Shown here: positions 8,068-16,932 of the stretch, one piece after another
How positions within the stretch are numbered: the first letter of the stretch is position 1
How the letters are laid out: the number at the start of each line of letters is the position of its first letter
Made by a program: the position numbers and the translations under genes
From: Terribacillus sp. FSL K6-0262
Lineage (GTDB): Bacteria > Bacillota > Bacilli > Bacillales > Amphibacillaceae
Assembly: GCF_037977385.1 (NCBI RefSeq)
Contig: NZ_CP150277.1
Coordinates: 2,395,001 to 2,459,000, forward strand
Direction: 5' to 3'
DNA: 64,000 nucleotides
Notes under the pieces: generated by a model
What the model was told of the DNA's origin: nothing
Seen by the model: the letters and a program-made list of their open reading frames with translations, nothing else
The model's database searches: none

Positions 8068-9165
8068 TCACCTCCTTGAATGGAACATGACGATATTATT
8101 CTGATACCCCAAAGCTAATCGGTAATAGTAATTAGCTTTTTCAAAGTTCTTTTCATTACTGTAATATGTTGCGATTTCATCAGCGTATTTTTGCAATTCA
8201 TACATACGGTTATGTTCTTTGAAATACTCTATTGCGCTTTTTAAGGTAGAGATGTAGCTGTTTGGATTAAAGTTAGCAGCATAGAGTATTTGGAAATGCC
8301 AGTAGTAATCTTGGTCATTCTCCTTACCGACTCGCTTCAATCCTATCTCGCAAAGTTCTGCACCTTTTTCGTTTTTTCCTTCGGCAAATGCAATTTTCGC
8401 CAGGAGGTATACACTGGATATATAATCGTCAAAATTCTCATGTGTCAGCGTTTTTTCCAAATAACGCTTGGCGGCTGAGTAAAGACCTTTATTTTCATAG
8501 AGCAAACCAAGGTTATGATAAATACTCATCTGAACCATTATATTCTGTTTTGTATTGGTATCCTGTAATGCGGAATGCAGGTATTCTTCCGCTAAATCAT
8601 ATTCACCCATATCGATATAATTAAGAGCGATGAGATTCTTCATCCGTGTCAGCTTCTTCTCATAAGCTGGATACAGCTGATAGATATAAATCGCCTTCTC
8701 CGCGTAGATAGCGGATCGATTCGTATAATCCAGATAATAAAGCGCAGAAGCAAACAGATCGAAGAATTCCGCTTTTTCTATTTCATCGTGGATATAGCCG
8801 AGATAGGATTCGACTTGTCCATATTCTTCGATGGCATTGTAATAGTCTTTTGTCGAATAGAGATACATGCCTTTGAATAGGTGCAGGTAATAGAGATGTT
8901 CTTCTTTGAGGTAGGGGGAGAATCCTTCTACTTGGCTGATGAGTTTTTCGGCTTCCGCGTGATTCTTGCAGAGAATATGATGGCGGCTATGGATCAGAAG
9001 TGCCAGCTTGACGACGTCGTCATTCGCTTCCCCTTTCGCGAGCTGTTCGGATACTTCCGCTTTCAGCTTTTCCGCTGCTTGGACTTTTTTCAATTTGATG
9101 TTCATATACCACAAATTGAGCAGTTCCCTTAGCTCTTCTGAGTTGAATGTGACGTCAGAACGCAT
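8068..9165 (-). CDS. rap: Rap family TPR regulator
   Basis: This 365-residue all-helical protein has an N-terminal three-helix region (LRELLNLWYMNIKLKKVQ...) and a C-terminal series of TPR repeats (for example YHNLGLLYENKGLYSAAKRYLEKTL near 226-250). This is the Rap architecture: in Bacillus such proteins dephosphorylate Spo0F or block DNA binding by ComA-type regulators, and are shut off by a Phr peptide bound in the TPR groove. The phr gene directly downstream supports the assignment. TAGGGAGTG provides the ribosome site. The target response regulator cannot be told from sequence. Confidence 0.88.
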   Translation of the reverse strand: MRSDVTFNSEELRELLNLWYMNIKLKKVQAAEKLKAEVSEQLAKGEANDDVVKLALLIHSRHHILCKNHAEAEKLISQVEGFSPYLKEEHLYYLHLFKGMYLYSTKDYYNAIEEYGQVESYLGYIHDEIEKAEFFDLFASALYYLDYTNRSAIYAEKAIYIYQLYPAYEKKLTRMKNLIALNYIDMGEYDLAEEYLHSALQDTNTKQNIMVQMSIYHNLGLLYENKGLYSAAKRYLEKTLTHENFDDYISSVYLLAKIAFAEGKNEKGAELCEIGLKRVGKENDQDYYWHFQILYAANFNPNSYISTLKSAIEYFKEHNRMYELQKYADEIATYYSNEKNFEKANYYYRLALGYQNNIVMFHSRR

Positions 9166-9326
9166 CAGTTACACTCCCTAGTCTGTAAGTTTTTGCCTAT
9201 TACAAGCATAGCATGTTTCCTGGCGGATTTTTATTGGGAAAGTAGGTCGAATTTTGCGACATTAATAAGCTGTTTTCCGTCATGGATATACTTCCTCAGG
9301 AAAGCTGAGCTATAATCTGCTAGACA

Positions 9327-9359
9327 TAAAAAGGCCTCCGTCCATTGGAAACGGAAGCT
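9327..9359 (-). terminator. terminator of the acyltransferase gene
   Basis: Read on the minus strand, GCTTCCGT pairs with ACGGAGGC (one G-U) around a 9-base loop and is followed by CTTTTTA. Confidence 0.7.
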
Positions 9360-9367
9360 GATGGATT

Positions 9368-10375
9368 TTAAGAAACGAAAGGCTCCTTCTTTCTTACAGC
9401 CTGTGATTTTGTAAGCCGGGCCAGGAATAGGAAGGAGAGAATGGAAGACTTTTGGAATAGGACGCCGATTAGTAAAGGGATGCCTATACCGATGATGGTG
9501 TACGGTATGACCCCGTATCGAAGATCAAATAGCATCGCGATGAACATATTCACTGGAACATGGAGATACATGATGGTGACAGTGCGGACGCCCAATCTGC
9601 TGATCCAGCCAAACAGTCCATGGCTTGCAATCCGGACGCATACAGACAAAAGCAAAAGGACAAATGATAGGGGGATGATCAGATCCAAAAATATATGGTG
9701 GAAGATCCTATACTTCAGGTCGAGCTGAAATATAAATACCCCGAAATAATCCAGTGCAAGGAATGTACTGGAAATAAGGAAGCAGACAAGCAGCACTTTC
9801 CAATCCGCCATCCATTTTTTGATCCATGTCTTGCAGTAATAACCTGCTGCAAAATATGCTGCAGTTACAAGCGCGACATCCATATTAAGGGGGAAGGCCA
9901 TGTCCGGGAAACAGGCTGCCAAAAGATGTGCCAATACATAGCCGCCTCCAATACAGCTTACTTGGATTGCAAGCGTATAGCGGAGCACATATCCGAAGAA
10001 CAGCCGAGTCAGTAATAGGCAGGTGATGAACCAGAAGACAAGATGTGCGCCTTCCAGGATCTTTCCCCCATAAAGGAATTGGATGGACGTGTGTAACAGG
10101 TAGTCAATGGATGGATGAAAAACAAGGAATGATAAAATGAACAAGATACCGTATGAGGCATAAGGGATGAGCAGTTTCTGCATTTGTATCCTGCTCCATG
10201 CTTTATAGTTGAAATCCCCTGCGTATTTGAAGATGAGTCCGCTTACAAAAAAGAAAAAGGGCATACGGAACCAGGCTAGAAAGTGGTTTACTTCCAAGTG
10301 CCCGGAATGCCCGATCACAACCAAGATGATGCTCAATCCTTTTGCAATATCAATCCAATTTTCGCGATTGCTCAT
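9368..10375 (-). CDS. membrane acyltransferase 3 family protein
   Basis: This 335-residue integral membrane protein with about ten hydrophobic segments begins with the family's REN-WIDIAKGLSIILVVIGHS, where the catalytic-type His lies in the first membrane segment, followed by FRMPFFFFVSGL. Such proteins O-acetylate or succinylate sugars on surface polysaccharides, peptidoglycan or teichoic acids. A role in modifying one of the glycopolymers made in this window is an inference. It is transcribed away from nothing obvious upstream and ends with its own terminator. The MATE gene starts a separate unit 70 bases upstream. Confidence 0.8.
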   Translation of the reverse strand: MSNRENWIDIAKGLSIILVVIGHSGHLEVNHFLAWFRMPFFFFVSGLIFKYAGDFNYKAWSRIQMQKLLIPYASYGILFILSFLVFHPSIDYLLHTSIQFLYGGKILEGAHLVFWFITCLLLTRLFFGYVLRYTLAIQVSCIGGGYVLAHLLAACFPDMAFPLNMDVALVTAAYFAAGYYCKTWIKKWMADWKVLLVCFLISSTFLALDYFGVFIFQLDLKYRIFHHIFLDLIIPLSFVLLLLSVCVRIASHGLFGWISRLGVRTVTIMYLHVPVNMFIAMLFDLRYGVIPYTIIGIGIPLLIGVLFQKSSILSFLFLARLTKSQAVRKKEPFVS

Positions 10376-10445
10376 CGATTTAAGGCTCCCTATGGACTTT
10401 TACATAAAGTATACAGTACATGTGATTTTCGTTCCATATGGTGCT

Positions 10446-11804
10446 TCATGCAAGGTGCTGTGTCTCTTTGCGCTGGATGAACCGCAGCCGCAAGAAGAAG
10501 CCGATCGCAGCACAGGTCAGTCCGAGTGTGATGCCGACCCAGAAGCCGAATGGTTCCAATGTCGTGAAGCGGGACAGCAGATAGCCGCTCGGCAGACCGA
10601 CGATCCAATAGGAAATGAAAGCAATGATGAACGGGATGGTCACATCCTTATAGCCGCGCAGCACACCTTGAAGGGAGGCCTGGGCTGCGTCGGAAAACTG
10701 GTACATGATCGCAAACAGCATGAACTGCATGGCAAGCAGGACGACAGTGCGATCAGAGGTATAGAAGTAGCTGATTTGTTCCCGGAAAAGGAACAATAGC
10801 AAGCTCAAGATACCGATGATGACAAGAGCGGAACCAACACCAAGGATAGCGTATTGTTTTGCATGGTCCATCCGGCGGGCTCCGACTTCATAGGAGATGA
10901 CGATCGTCATGCCGATCGAGATGCTGAGCGGCACCATGAACATCAATGTCGTGAAGTTCAGCGCTGTCTGATGGGCGGCGATGACTGTCGTATCGAATAA
11001 CGAACCCATCAGCAAGGTGACGACACTGAAGATACTTGCTTCAAAAAACGTACTGAGCCCCATCGGCACGCCGATTTTCAATTGTTCCTTCCAAGCCTGG
11101 AAGGAAATCTTATACCAGCGGACGAACAAATGATGCGTGCGCATTTCCTTCAGCTTGAATGTCAGGAATACACTGGTACCGAAGATGAACCAATAGGTGA
11201 AGGCTGTAGCATAGCCAGCCCCTGCCCCGCCTAGCTCGGGGAAGCCGAAGTTCCCGAAAATAAGCAGATAATTCAGCAGCGCATTGATGGGCAAGGCCAT
11301 CAGCAAAACCGTCATCGATACTCTTGTGTAGCCCTGGGCATCAAAGAAATTACGCAAAACGGCACTGGCAAACAGCGGAATGATCCCGATTGCGAGTCCA
11401 TGCAGATAATCCGTTGCCACAGTATGTACATCCGCACTCAAATCCATGATCCCGAGCACTGGCTGGAGTGCAAATGCCCCGACGAACAGCACAACCAACG
11501 AAATCAAGATTGCCAAATAAAATCCTTGCATGACTGTCCGTCCGACATCGCTGCGGCGGTTGTTGCCGATCAGCTGCCCGACCATCGGCGTGATGGCCAG
11601 CATGATGCCGGTCAATCCCGTATAAACGGGCATCCAAAGGCTCGACCCGACAGCCACACCAGCCAAATCATCCGTCCCTGCCCGGCCCGACATCATCGTA
11701 TCCAGCACCGTCATGGCATTGTAGCTGATCTGCGTCACCAGGATAGGCCATAATATGTGAAAGAATAAAGACGCTTTTTCGCGTAACGTGTTCGTAGGAT
11801 ACAT
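10446..11804 (-). CDS. MATE family multidrug efflux transporter
   Basis: This 452-residue protein with twelve predicted membrane segments has the two-fold MATE repeat (WPILVTQISYNAMTVLDTMMSGRAG near the N-terminus and the matching GVPMGLSTFFEASIFSVVTLLMG in the second half). MATE pumps expel cationic drugs or metabolites in exchange for sodium or protons. The ATG at 11804 directly follows AGGAGGAGGACAG; a longer in-frame start at 11825 lies before that ribosome site and is rejected. Monocistronic by spacing. Confidence 0.88.
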   Translation of the reverse strand: MYPTNTLREKASLFFHILWPILVTQISYNAMTVLDTMMSGRAGTDDLAGVAVGSSLWMPVYTGLTGIMLAITPMVGQLIGNNRRSDVGRTVMQGFYLAILISLVVLFVGAFALQPVLGIMDLSADVHTVATDYLHGLAIGIIPLFASAVLRNFFDAQGYTRVSMTVLLMALPINALLNYLLIFGNFGFPELGGAGAGYATAFTYWFIFGTSVFLTFKLKEMRTHHLFVRWYKISFQAWKEQLKIGVPMGLSTFFEASIFSVVTLLMGSLFDTTVIAAHQTALNFTTLMFMVPLSISIGMTIVISYEVGARRMDHAKQYAILGVGSALVIIGILSLLLFLFREQISYFYTSDRTVVLLAMQFMLFAIMYQFSDAAQASLQGVLRGYKDVTIPFIIAFISYWIVGLPSGYLLSRFTTLEPFGFWVGITLGLTCAAIGFFLRLRFIQRKETQHLA

Positions 11805-11991
11805 CTGTCCTCCTCCTGTTGTCAAAAAAAAGTGAAATCACAGCAACTAGTGTAACATACCCCCTGATGTAAAGCACTTTTGCTCTGGTGCTAAAGTTTC
11901 AGAAAGCCTGTGGATAAGTCGTTTGATTTTCAGCTGGGAGGGTACATAATAAGTAACAGCATCTGCCCAGACAGGAAAGGAGTGGTAAGAA

Positions 11992-12342
11992 ATGACTTAC
12001 CCTTCATTGACGTTAAGCGTGCAGGATTTTGTCGAGCGAACAAAAAGAGGCTCGTCCATCAATGATAAATATTTTTTCGTTTTCAACCGCAAACCGATTG
12101 TGGCGAAGATAAATATAGGAAGCCATAAGATCGAAATACCCGATCTGCATGATATTGTGCTCGAGAAAGGGAAGGATGGCAAAAACAGCCTATTCTTCAT
12201 GCCCCAATCCTTCATTTATGAAAACCCGAAAGCCAAGCGGACATTGGACGATATGCCCCGCATCATCCTGGAAGGAAAAGAACTATCGATGTCGATGGAG
12301 CAAAATGAAGAAGCCTACACAATGACGATCACCATTCGTTAG
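11992..12342 (+). CDS. hypothetical protein, 116 residues
   Basis: I do not recognise this protein. It is soluble and hydrophilic, with a mixed alpha/beta pattern and no signal. GGAAAGGAGTGG precedes the ATG, so it is very likely translated. Its final codons form the left arm of its own terminator. The neighbours (MATE pump, small membrane peptide) give no clue. Confidence 0.6.
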   Translation: MTYPSLTLSVQDFVERTKRGSSINDKYFFVFNRKPIVAKINIGSHKIEIPDLHDIVLEKGKDGKNSLFFMPQSFIYENPKAKRTLDDMPRIILEGKELSMSMEQNEEAYTMTITIR

Positions 12343-12357
12343 TGTAGGCTTTTTTTA
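12311..12357 (+). terminator. terminator overlapping the end of the 116-residue gene
   Basis: AAGCCTACAC (12311-12320, inside the coding region) pairs with GTGTAGGCTT (12342-12351). The inner loop carries a further AATG/CATT pairing, and TTTTTT follows. Confidence 0.8.
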
Positions 12358-12459
12358 TATCTTGATGGAAATATGACAGAAGAAGGATATCCGGTAAAAA
12401 GATGAAACCAATCTGTCCCTCCATTCGTCTATCAAGTAACAAACATAGGAGGGAACGAC

Positions 12460-12621
12460 ATGTTCCAAATGGTTTTCTTTTCTCTAGGTGTCCTTGTCCT
12501 GCTGTTCCTGGTGGCAGAACTCGCCCGCCAGCTGACAGACCTTCGCCGGCTCATCTCACCGGAAAGCAAAAGAAAAAAGCCTGGGACAGAAGATCCTGTC
12601 CCAGGCTTTGGTGATCAATAG
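12460..12621 (+). CDS. small membrane protein, 53 residues
   Basis: A short gene encodes [20 protein letters not shown], a single membrane segment, followed by a basic tail ([19 protein letters not shown]). AGGAGGGAACGAC gives a strong ribosome site. Its 3' part coincides with the hairpin that terminates the opposing autolysin gene, and its stop overlaps that gene's end by seven bases. The overlap weakens the case, but the ribosome site and amphipathic design support it. Function unknown. Confidence 0.45.
   Translation: MFQMVFFSLGVLVLLFLVAELARQLTDLRRLISPESKRKKPGTEDPVPGFGDQ
12576..12609 (-). terminator. terminator of the LysM/NlpC gene
   Basis: A perfect 14-bp stem (12576-12589 with 12596-12609) and a 6-base loop are followed on the minus strand by CTTTTTTCTTTT. 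Confidence 0.88.
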
Positions 12622-13847
12622 AAACGTTTGTAGCTATCGAAATGCTTGCTGTAGTAAGGGTTGCTTGTGCTTGTGATGCGTACGCCATCGTTATCCGCAT
12701 GGATGAACTGACCGCCGCCAAGGTAGATACCCATATGGGAGATGCCAGATTTGTACGTACCTTCGAAGAAGATCAAGTCACCAGGCTGCGGTGAGTTTAC
12801 ATGGTAAGAACGGTTGTAGTAACCTTCCGCAGATGTACGGGAGATATCATACCCGGCATTCTTGAATGCGTAGTAGATGAATCCGCTGCAGTCGAAACCA
12901 GCAGTTGTGGCTCCGCCCCATACATATGGTTTGCCAAGCTGGGATTTAGCAACGCTGATCAGCTTGTCCACGCTCTTGGAAGTGCTTGCGGAATCCACTT
13001 GTGTGTTGTTCGCAGGCTTTGAAGAAGAGGAACCGCTACTTGCTTTCCCATTGATCTTCAATGTCTGACCGACGCGGATGACATCGGAAGACAGGTTGTT
13101 CCAGCTCTTCAGGTTCGCAACGGAAACACCGTGCTGATTCGCGATCTTCCATAGTGAATCACCGGACTTCACTTTGTAAGTGGAAGAAGGGCTGCTGCTG
13201 GATGAGCTTCCGGAATTGGAAGAAGAACTGTTGGAAGAAGAACCGCTTGCCGAAACCTTCAGCTTGTCCCCAGGATAAATCAAGTCACCGGAGATATTGT
13301 TCCATTTTCTCAAATTGCTTACGGAAACTTTGTGTTTAGCAGCAATACCGCTCAGCGTATCACCGGATTTAACCGTGTAAGTGGAAGCGGAGCTGCTGGA
13401 TGAACTTCCGGAATTGGAGGAAGAACTGTTAGAAGAAGAGGAAGAACCTCCTGCTGAAACTTTCAGCTTGTCACCAGGATAAATCAAGTATCCGGAGATA
13501 TTATTCCATTTTTTCAAGTCGCTCAAAGAAACGTTATGCTTGGCCGCAATACCGCTCAGCGTATCACCGGATTTAACAGTATATGTAGATGCACTGCCAG
13601 AAGATGACTTGGAACCAGAGTTAGACGAGCTGGAAGAACCAGAAGTCTGCAAAACTTGGTTAGGGAAAATCAAATCGTTTTTCAGATTATTGATTTTCTT
13701 TAATTCAGAAACGGACATGTCATATTTGTTTGCGATCTTCCAGAGCGAGTCGCCCTTCTGTACCTTATACGAAGCAGCGTCAACAGTTGTGGCATATGAA
13801 CTAGCAATTACCGCAGTTGCAGCAAGGGTAACAATCGTCTTTTTCAT
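12615..13847 (-). CDS. LysM-NlpC/P60 D,L-endopeptidase (LytE/CwlS-type autolysin)
   Basis: This secreted cell-wall hydrolase of 410 residues has a signal peptide (1 to about 24, [20 protein letters not shown]), four LysM domains that bind peptidoglycan (for example [16 protein letters not shown]), separated by Ser/Gly/Asn-rich linkers, and a C-terminal NlpC/P60 domain (about 300-410). The catalytic Cys is in [12 protein letters not shown] and the His in [10 protein letters not shown]. The family cuts the D-Glu to meso-Dap bond in peptidoglycan stems and acts in cell elongation or separation. LytE has three LysM, CwlS four and LytF five, so CwlS is nearest by count. The ATG at 13847 has AAAGGAG upstream; the longer frame lacks this. 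A WalR-like box lies upstream. Confidence 0.9.
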   Translation of the reverse strand: MKKTIVTLAATAVIASSYATTVDAASYKVQKGDSLWKIANKYDMSVSELKKINNLKNDLIFPNQVLQTSGSSSSSNSGSKSSSGSASTYTVKSGDTLSGIAAKHNVSLSDLKKWNNISGYLIYPGDKLKVSAGGSSSSSNSSSSNSGSSSSSSASTYTVKSGDTLSGIAAKHKVSVSNLRKWNNISGDLIYPGDKLKVSASGSSSNSSSSNSGSSSSSSPSSTYKVKSGDSLWKIANQHGVSVANLKSWNNLSSDVIRVGQTLKINGKASSGSSSSKPANNTQVDSASTSKSVDKLISVAKSQLGKPYVWGGATTAGFDCSGFIYYAFKNAGYDISRTSAEGYYNRSYHVNSPQPGDLIFFEGTYKSGISHMGIYLGGGQFIHADNDGVRITSTSNPYYSKHFDSYKRFY

Positions 13848-13938
13848 TCTAGTAACTTTCTCCTTTATTTTCATAATCCATAGAAATTAATCATACTATA
13901 GCATATTTTGGCACATAGATTACCAGAATTTACGTCAT

Positions 13939-13955
13939 TGTAATGTAACTGTAAT
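13939..13955 (+). promoter_or_regulatory. WalR-like direct repeat
   Basis: TGTAAT-GTAAC-TGTAAT fits the WalR consensus TGTWAH-N5-TGTWAH exactly. It lies 92-108 bases upstream of the autolysin start but on the strand opposite to that gene, so orientation is reversed for it. The rest of the 330-base gap (13848-14177) holds only promoter-like AT-rich sequence, including TATAAT at 14115-14120 before galU. Confidence 0.5.
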
Positions 13956-14177
13956 ATTAGGGTCGTATATTGTAAGGAAATGTAGAATGGATGTTATTGA
14001 GGGTTTCCAGATAGTATGTTACTATTTTTACAGTTTCAGTAAGCGGATAAGGACTTTTGTACGAGTTGTCATTTGTCCCCTCGGATAATGTTTTATCTTT
14101 TAGATGGGGGGAAGTATAATTCGTATGAAACACTCAATGCGCATTCTACATATATTACATAAAGAGGTGCAGAACGT

Positions 14178-15062
14178 ATGAAAATCAAAAAGGCCATCAT
14201 TCCAGCTGCAGGTCTTGGAACACGCTTCCTGCCAGCAACGAAAGCACAGCCGAAGGAAATGCTGCCAATCGTCGACAAACCGACAATCCAGTACATTGTC
14301 GAAGAAGCGGTGAAATCCGGCATCGAGGACATCATCATCGTCAGCGGACGGGGTAAACGCGCGATCGAAGACCACTTCGACAAATCCTACGAGCTCGAAG
14401 ATCAGCTGATCAAAAAAGACAAGATGAAGATGCTCGAGGAAATCCAGGACATCACCAATCTTGCCGACATCCACTATATCCGCCAAAAAGAAGCAAAAGG
14501 ACTTGGCCACGCCATTTCCACTGCCAAGAAATTCATCGGCAACGAGCCTTTCGCAGTCTTGCTAGGCGATGACATCGTAAAAACGGAGGGCACACCGGCA
14601 TTGAAACAATTGACGGAAGCCTTCGAAAAATACCGCGGTTCCGTCGTAGGCGTACAGCAAGTGCCAGATTCCGAAGTATCCAAATACGGCGTCGTTGCAC
14701 CACAAGGTTCCACAAGCGAACCAAACTTGATGCAAGTAAGCGACCTCGTCGAGAAGCCGAAGAAGGAAGAAGCACCTTCCAACTACGCTATCATGGGCCG
14801 CTACGTATTGACCCCGGAAATATTCGATATCCTGGAAACTCTTCCTCCTGGTGCAGGCGGGGAAATCCAGCTTACCGATGCCATCAAAGAGCTGAATAAG
14901 AAACAAGCTGTCTACGCTTGTGAATTCACTGGGGATCGCTATGATGTCGGGGATAAATTCGGATTCATCAAAGCGACGATCGAATTCGCCCTGGATCGCC
15001 CGGATCTCAAGGATCAGCTGCAGGATTATTTGAATAAATATGTCGTAGCAGAAAATAACTAA
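14178..15062 (+). CDS. galU: UTP-glucose-1-phosphate uridylyltransferase
   Basis: This 294-residue nucleotidyltransferase has the N-terminal [22 protein letters not shown] signature (residues 11-31, split here) and the sugar-binding [10 protein letters not shown] near 232-241. It makes UDP-glucose from UTP and glucose-1-phosphate (GtaB in B. subtilis), the precursor for GalE, Ugd, wall teichoic acid glucosylation and glycolipid anchors. AAGAGGTG provides the ribosome site. It stands immediately before the polysaccharide operon but is separated from it by a strong terminator. Full length and intact. Confidence 0.94.
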   Translation: MKIKKAIIPAAGLGTRFLPATKAQPKEMLPIVDKPTIQYIVEEAVKSGIEDIIIVSGRGKRAIEDHFDKSYELEDQLIKKDKMKMLEEIQDITNLADIHYIRQKEAKGLGHAISTAKKFIGNEPFAVLLGDDIVKTEGTPALKQLTEAFEKYRGSVVGVQQVPDSEVSKYGVVAPQGSTSEPNLMQVSDLVEKPKKEEAPSNYAIMGRYVLTPEIFDILETLPPGAGGEIQLTDAIKELNKKQAVYACEFTGDRYDVGDKFGFIKATIEFALDRPDLKDQLQDYLNKYVVAENN

Positions 15063-15065
15063 TAC

Positions 15066-15101
15066 AAAAAAACGAGTCTAATCTGATAGACTCGTTTTTT
15101 T
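15066..15101 (+). terminator. terminator after galU
   Basis: A 14-bp stem AAAAAAACGAGTCT (15066-15079) with AGACTCGTTTTTTT (15088-15101). Being flanked by A-runs and T-runs, it could act in both directions. Confidence 0.88.
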
Positions 15102-15265
15102 GTATATTTTTTTGTAATTACATGCCCCTGAATGGGAAAATTGTGGTATACTCTTCTATGTTTTTGAAATAAAACCATTAAAAAGGAACTAATACATTAT
15201 ACGGGTAAAACAAGAAAAATCAACAGAAATATGTAGCGCTTACATCCTTTCGACAAAATCTGTCA

Positions 15266-15293
15266 TTGCAAGGCTTGGGAAACCCGATATAAT
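15266..15293 (+). promoter_or_regulatory. candidate promoter of the capsule/EPS operon
   Basis: TTGCAA (15266-15271) and TATAAT (15288-15293) are separated by 16 bases and are followed by a leader of roughly 90 bases before the first gene. Nothing else recognisable is in the 15102-15390 gap apart from a near-palindrome TGTAGCGCTTACA at 15232-15244. Confidence 0.55.
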
Positions 15294-15390
15294 AAAAAAG
15301 TACTCATTTCTTTCAAAAAGTTAGCAAAAGTTAGTGTTTTTATTTGTCTTTGTACTCATCACTTTAGCATTATTCATCGGAGGGACATGA

Positions 15391-16158
15391 ATGGAAGAGA
15401 CAATCTCTTTAAAGGAAATTTTTGCAGTATTAAGAAAACGGATGTTAATGATTTTATCATTGATCATTGCATTCGCCGCAATTGCATTGCTGGTCAGTTA
15501 TTTTCTGATCACCCCTACATATAAAGCGAGTTCATCCATTGTGGTGAATCAAGAAGAAAATGTGGATGTTTCCGCATTGAATAATGCGATTCAGTCGAAT
15601 ATCAGTTTGATCAATACATATAAAATCGTCATGACCAGTCCTGTCATCTTGGATGAGGTAGCGAAGGAAATGAATCTCTCCTTATCTTCAAGCGAGTTGG
15701 CAGAGAAATTGGAAGTCACTTCGGAAGCCGATACACAAATCATCACAGTCACTGCTACGGATACGGATCAAGCAGAAGCAGCTGAGCTGGCAAATACTAC
15801 TGTCACAGTTTTCCAGAATGAAATTCCTGAATTGATGAATCTAGAAAACGTAAAACCACTATCCCTGGCGGAAACAGTGGAAGACCCATCACCAGCAAGC
15901 CCGAATATCCTCTTGAATACAGCAATTGCACTTGTATTGGGAGCAATGGTCGGGATCGGTCTGGCATTCCTATTGGAATATCTGGATAACACGGTTAAAA
16001 CAGAAGCGGATATCGAGAAGCGGATCGGCGTTCCGGTCATAGGCGTCATCAGCCATATGACGGAAGACGATATGAAAACCAATAAGCACTATGCATCCGA
16101 AACAAATAGCAGACAAGTCAGGAGAGAGTACAGTGGCCAAAAGAAAAAAACAGTTTAA
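15391..16158 (+). CDS. Wzz-type chain-length/kinase-modulator protein
   Basis: This 255-residue protein has the Wzz topology: a short cytoplasmic N-terminus (ISLKEIFAVLRKRMLMI), a first membrane segment at about 20-42, an extracellular region, and a second membrane segment at about 170-190 (LNTAIALVLGAMVGIGLAFLLEYLDN). The proline-rich PSPASPN precedes the second segment. Homologues (YveK/EpsA, CapA) set polymer length and activate the cognate BY-kinase. The kinase gene overlaps its 3' end by 26 bases, so the two are coupled. First gene of the operon, with a purine-rich site CGGAGGGACATG at the start. Confidence 0.9.
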   Translation: MEETISLKEIFAVLRKRMLMILSLIIAFAAIALLVSYFLITPTYKASSSIVVNQEENVDVSALNNAIQSNISLINTYKIVMTSPVILDEVAKEMNLSLSSSELAEKLEVTSEADTQIITVTATDTDQAEAAELANTTVTVFQNEIPELMNLENVKPLSLAETVEDPSPASPNILLNTAIALVLGAMVGIGLAFLLEYLDNTVKTEADIEKRIGVPVIGVISHMTEDDMKTNKHYASETNSRQVRREYSGQKKKTV

Positions 16159-16825
16159 GACGAATGTCCGATCTCTCATAACAAAGTTCAATCCAAAATC
16201 ACCTATTTCTGAGCAGTACCGCACCATCCGAACGAATATTGAATTTGCTTCCGTGGATCAGGAGATGCGCTCTTTGTTAGTGACTTCTTCCGGTCCATCA
16301 GAAGGTAAATCATCCACTACAGCCAATCTGGGTGTTGTATTTGCTCAGCAGGGCAAACGCGTTCTTCTGATAGATGGGGACCTTAGAAAACCTACAGTAC
16401 ATTACACTTTCAAGCTAGATAATCGAACCGGTCTAAGTACGGTACTTGTCGGGGAAAAAACTCTCGAAGAAACGATTAAAGAAACCGATGTGCCCAATTT
16501 ACAAATACTTACTTGCGGCCCGATCCCCCCGAATCCATCCGAATTGTTAGGATCCAATGCGATGAAACAAATGCTTCAGAATGCCCAGGAAACCTATGAT
16601 GTCGTCATCTTTGATACACCGCCAGTACTGGCTGTTACAGATGCACAGATCCTAGCAAATATATGCGATGGTTCCATCATTGTAGCAAGAAGCGAACAGA
16701 CGGAATACGAAGCCATTCAGAAGGCGAAGGATCTTTTGGAGCCAGCTAACGCAAAGCTTCTCGGTATTGTACTGAATGACGTTCCGCAGAAGAAATCAAC
16801 TACGTATTACTACTATGGAAGCTAA
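16133..16825 (+). CDS. bacterial tyrosine kinase (CpsD/EpsB-type)
   Basis: This 230-residue cytoplasmic BY-kinase has Walker A SSGPSEGKSS (about 52-61), Walker A' VLLIDGDLRKPT (about 77-88), Walker B VVIFDTPP, and a C-terminal tyrosine cluster (YYYYGS) that is autophosphorylated. With the Wzz-type partner it controls polymer export and length, and the PHP phosphatase downstream reverses the phosphorylation. The GTG at 16133 follows AGGAGAG; a longer in-frame start at 16091 lies deeper in the upstream gene and lacks such a site. Confidence 0.92.
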   Translation: MAKRKKQFKTNVRSLITKFNPKSPISEQYRTIRTNIEFASVDQEMRSLLVTSSGPSEGKSSTTANLGVVFAQQGKRVLLIDGDLRKPTVHYTFKLDNRTGLSTVLVGEKTLEETIKETDVPNLQILTCGPIPPNPSELLGSNAMKQMLQNAQETYDVVIFDTPPVLAVTDAQILANICDGSIIVARSEQTEYEAIQKAKDLLEPANAKLLGIVLNDVPQKKSTTYYYYGS

Positions 16826-16834
16826 CTCAATGGG

Positions 16835-16865
16835 ATATATCCTCGTTTTAACGAGGATATATTTT
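16835..16865 (+). terminator. intra-operon terminator-like hairpin
   Basis: A 13-bp AT-rich stem ATATATCCTCGTT (16835-16847) pairs with AACGAGGATATAT (16850-16862) and is followed by TTTT. A second, shorter hairpin (CTGTTT...AAACAG near 16900-16917) lies before the phosphatase start. Placed between second and third operon genes, it could attenuate expression of the downstream genes. Confidence 0.65.
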
Positions 16866-16932
16866 CGGGGAATTAATAGGAAAAAGGTCATCGGCATTTC
16901 CTGTTTAATGGAAACAGAAAGGTGAGGATAGT

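Noticed and set aside
12402-12614. 70-residue plus-strand frame overlapping the small membrane protein gene
   Set aside because: Residue composition (Arg/Pro-rich) is typical of an out-of-frame reading, and the other frame has the strong ribosome site.
14090-14120. Possible sigma-B promoter before galU, as known for B. subtilis gtaB
   Set aside because: GTTTTA is present but no GGGTAT at the proper distance; the match is too weak.
15232-15244. cre-like near-palindrome TGTAGCGCTTACA upstream of the polysaccharide operon
   Set aside because: It is one base shorter than the cre consensus and lacks the AAnCG half, so CcpA binding is not supported.
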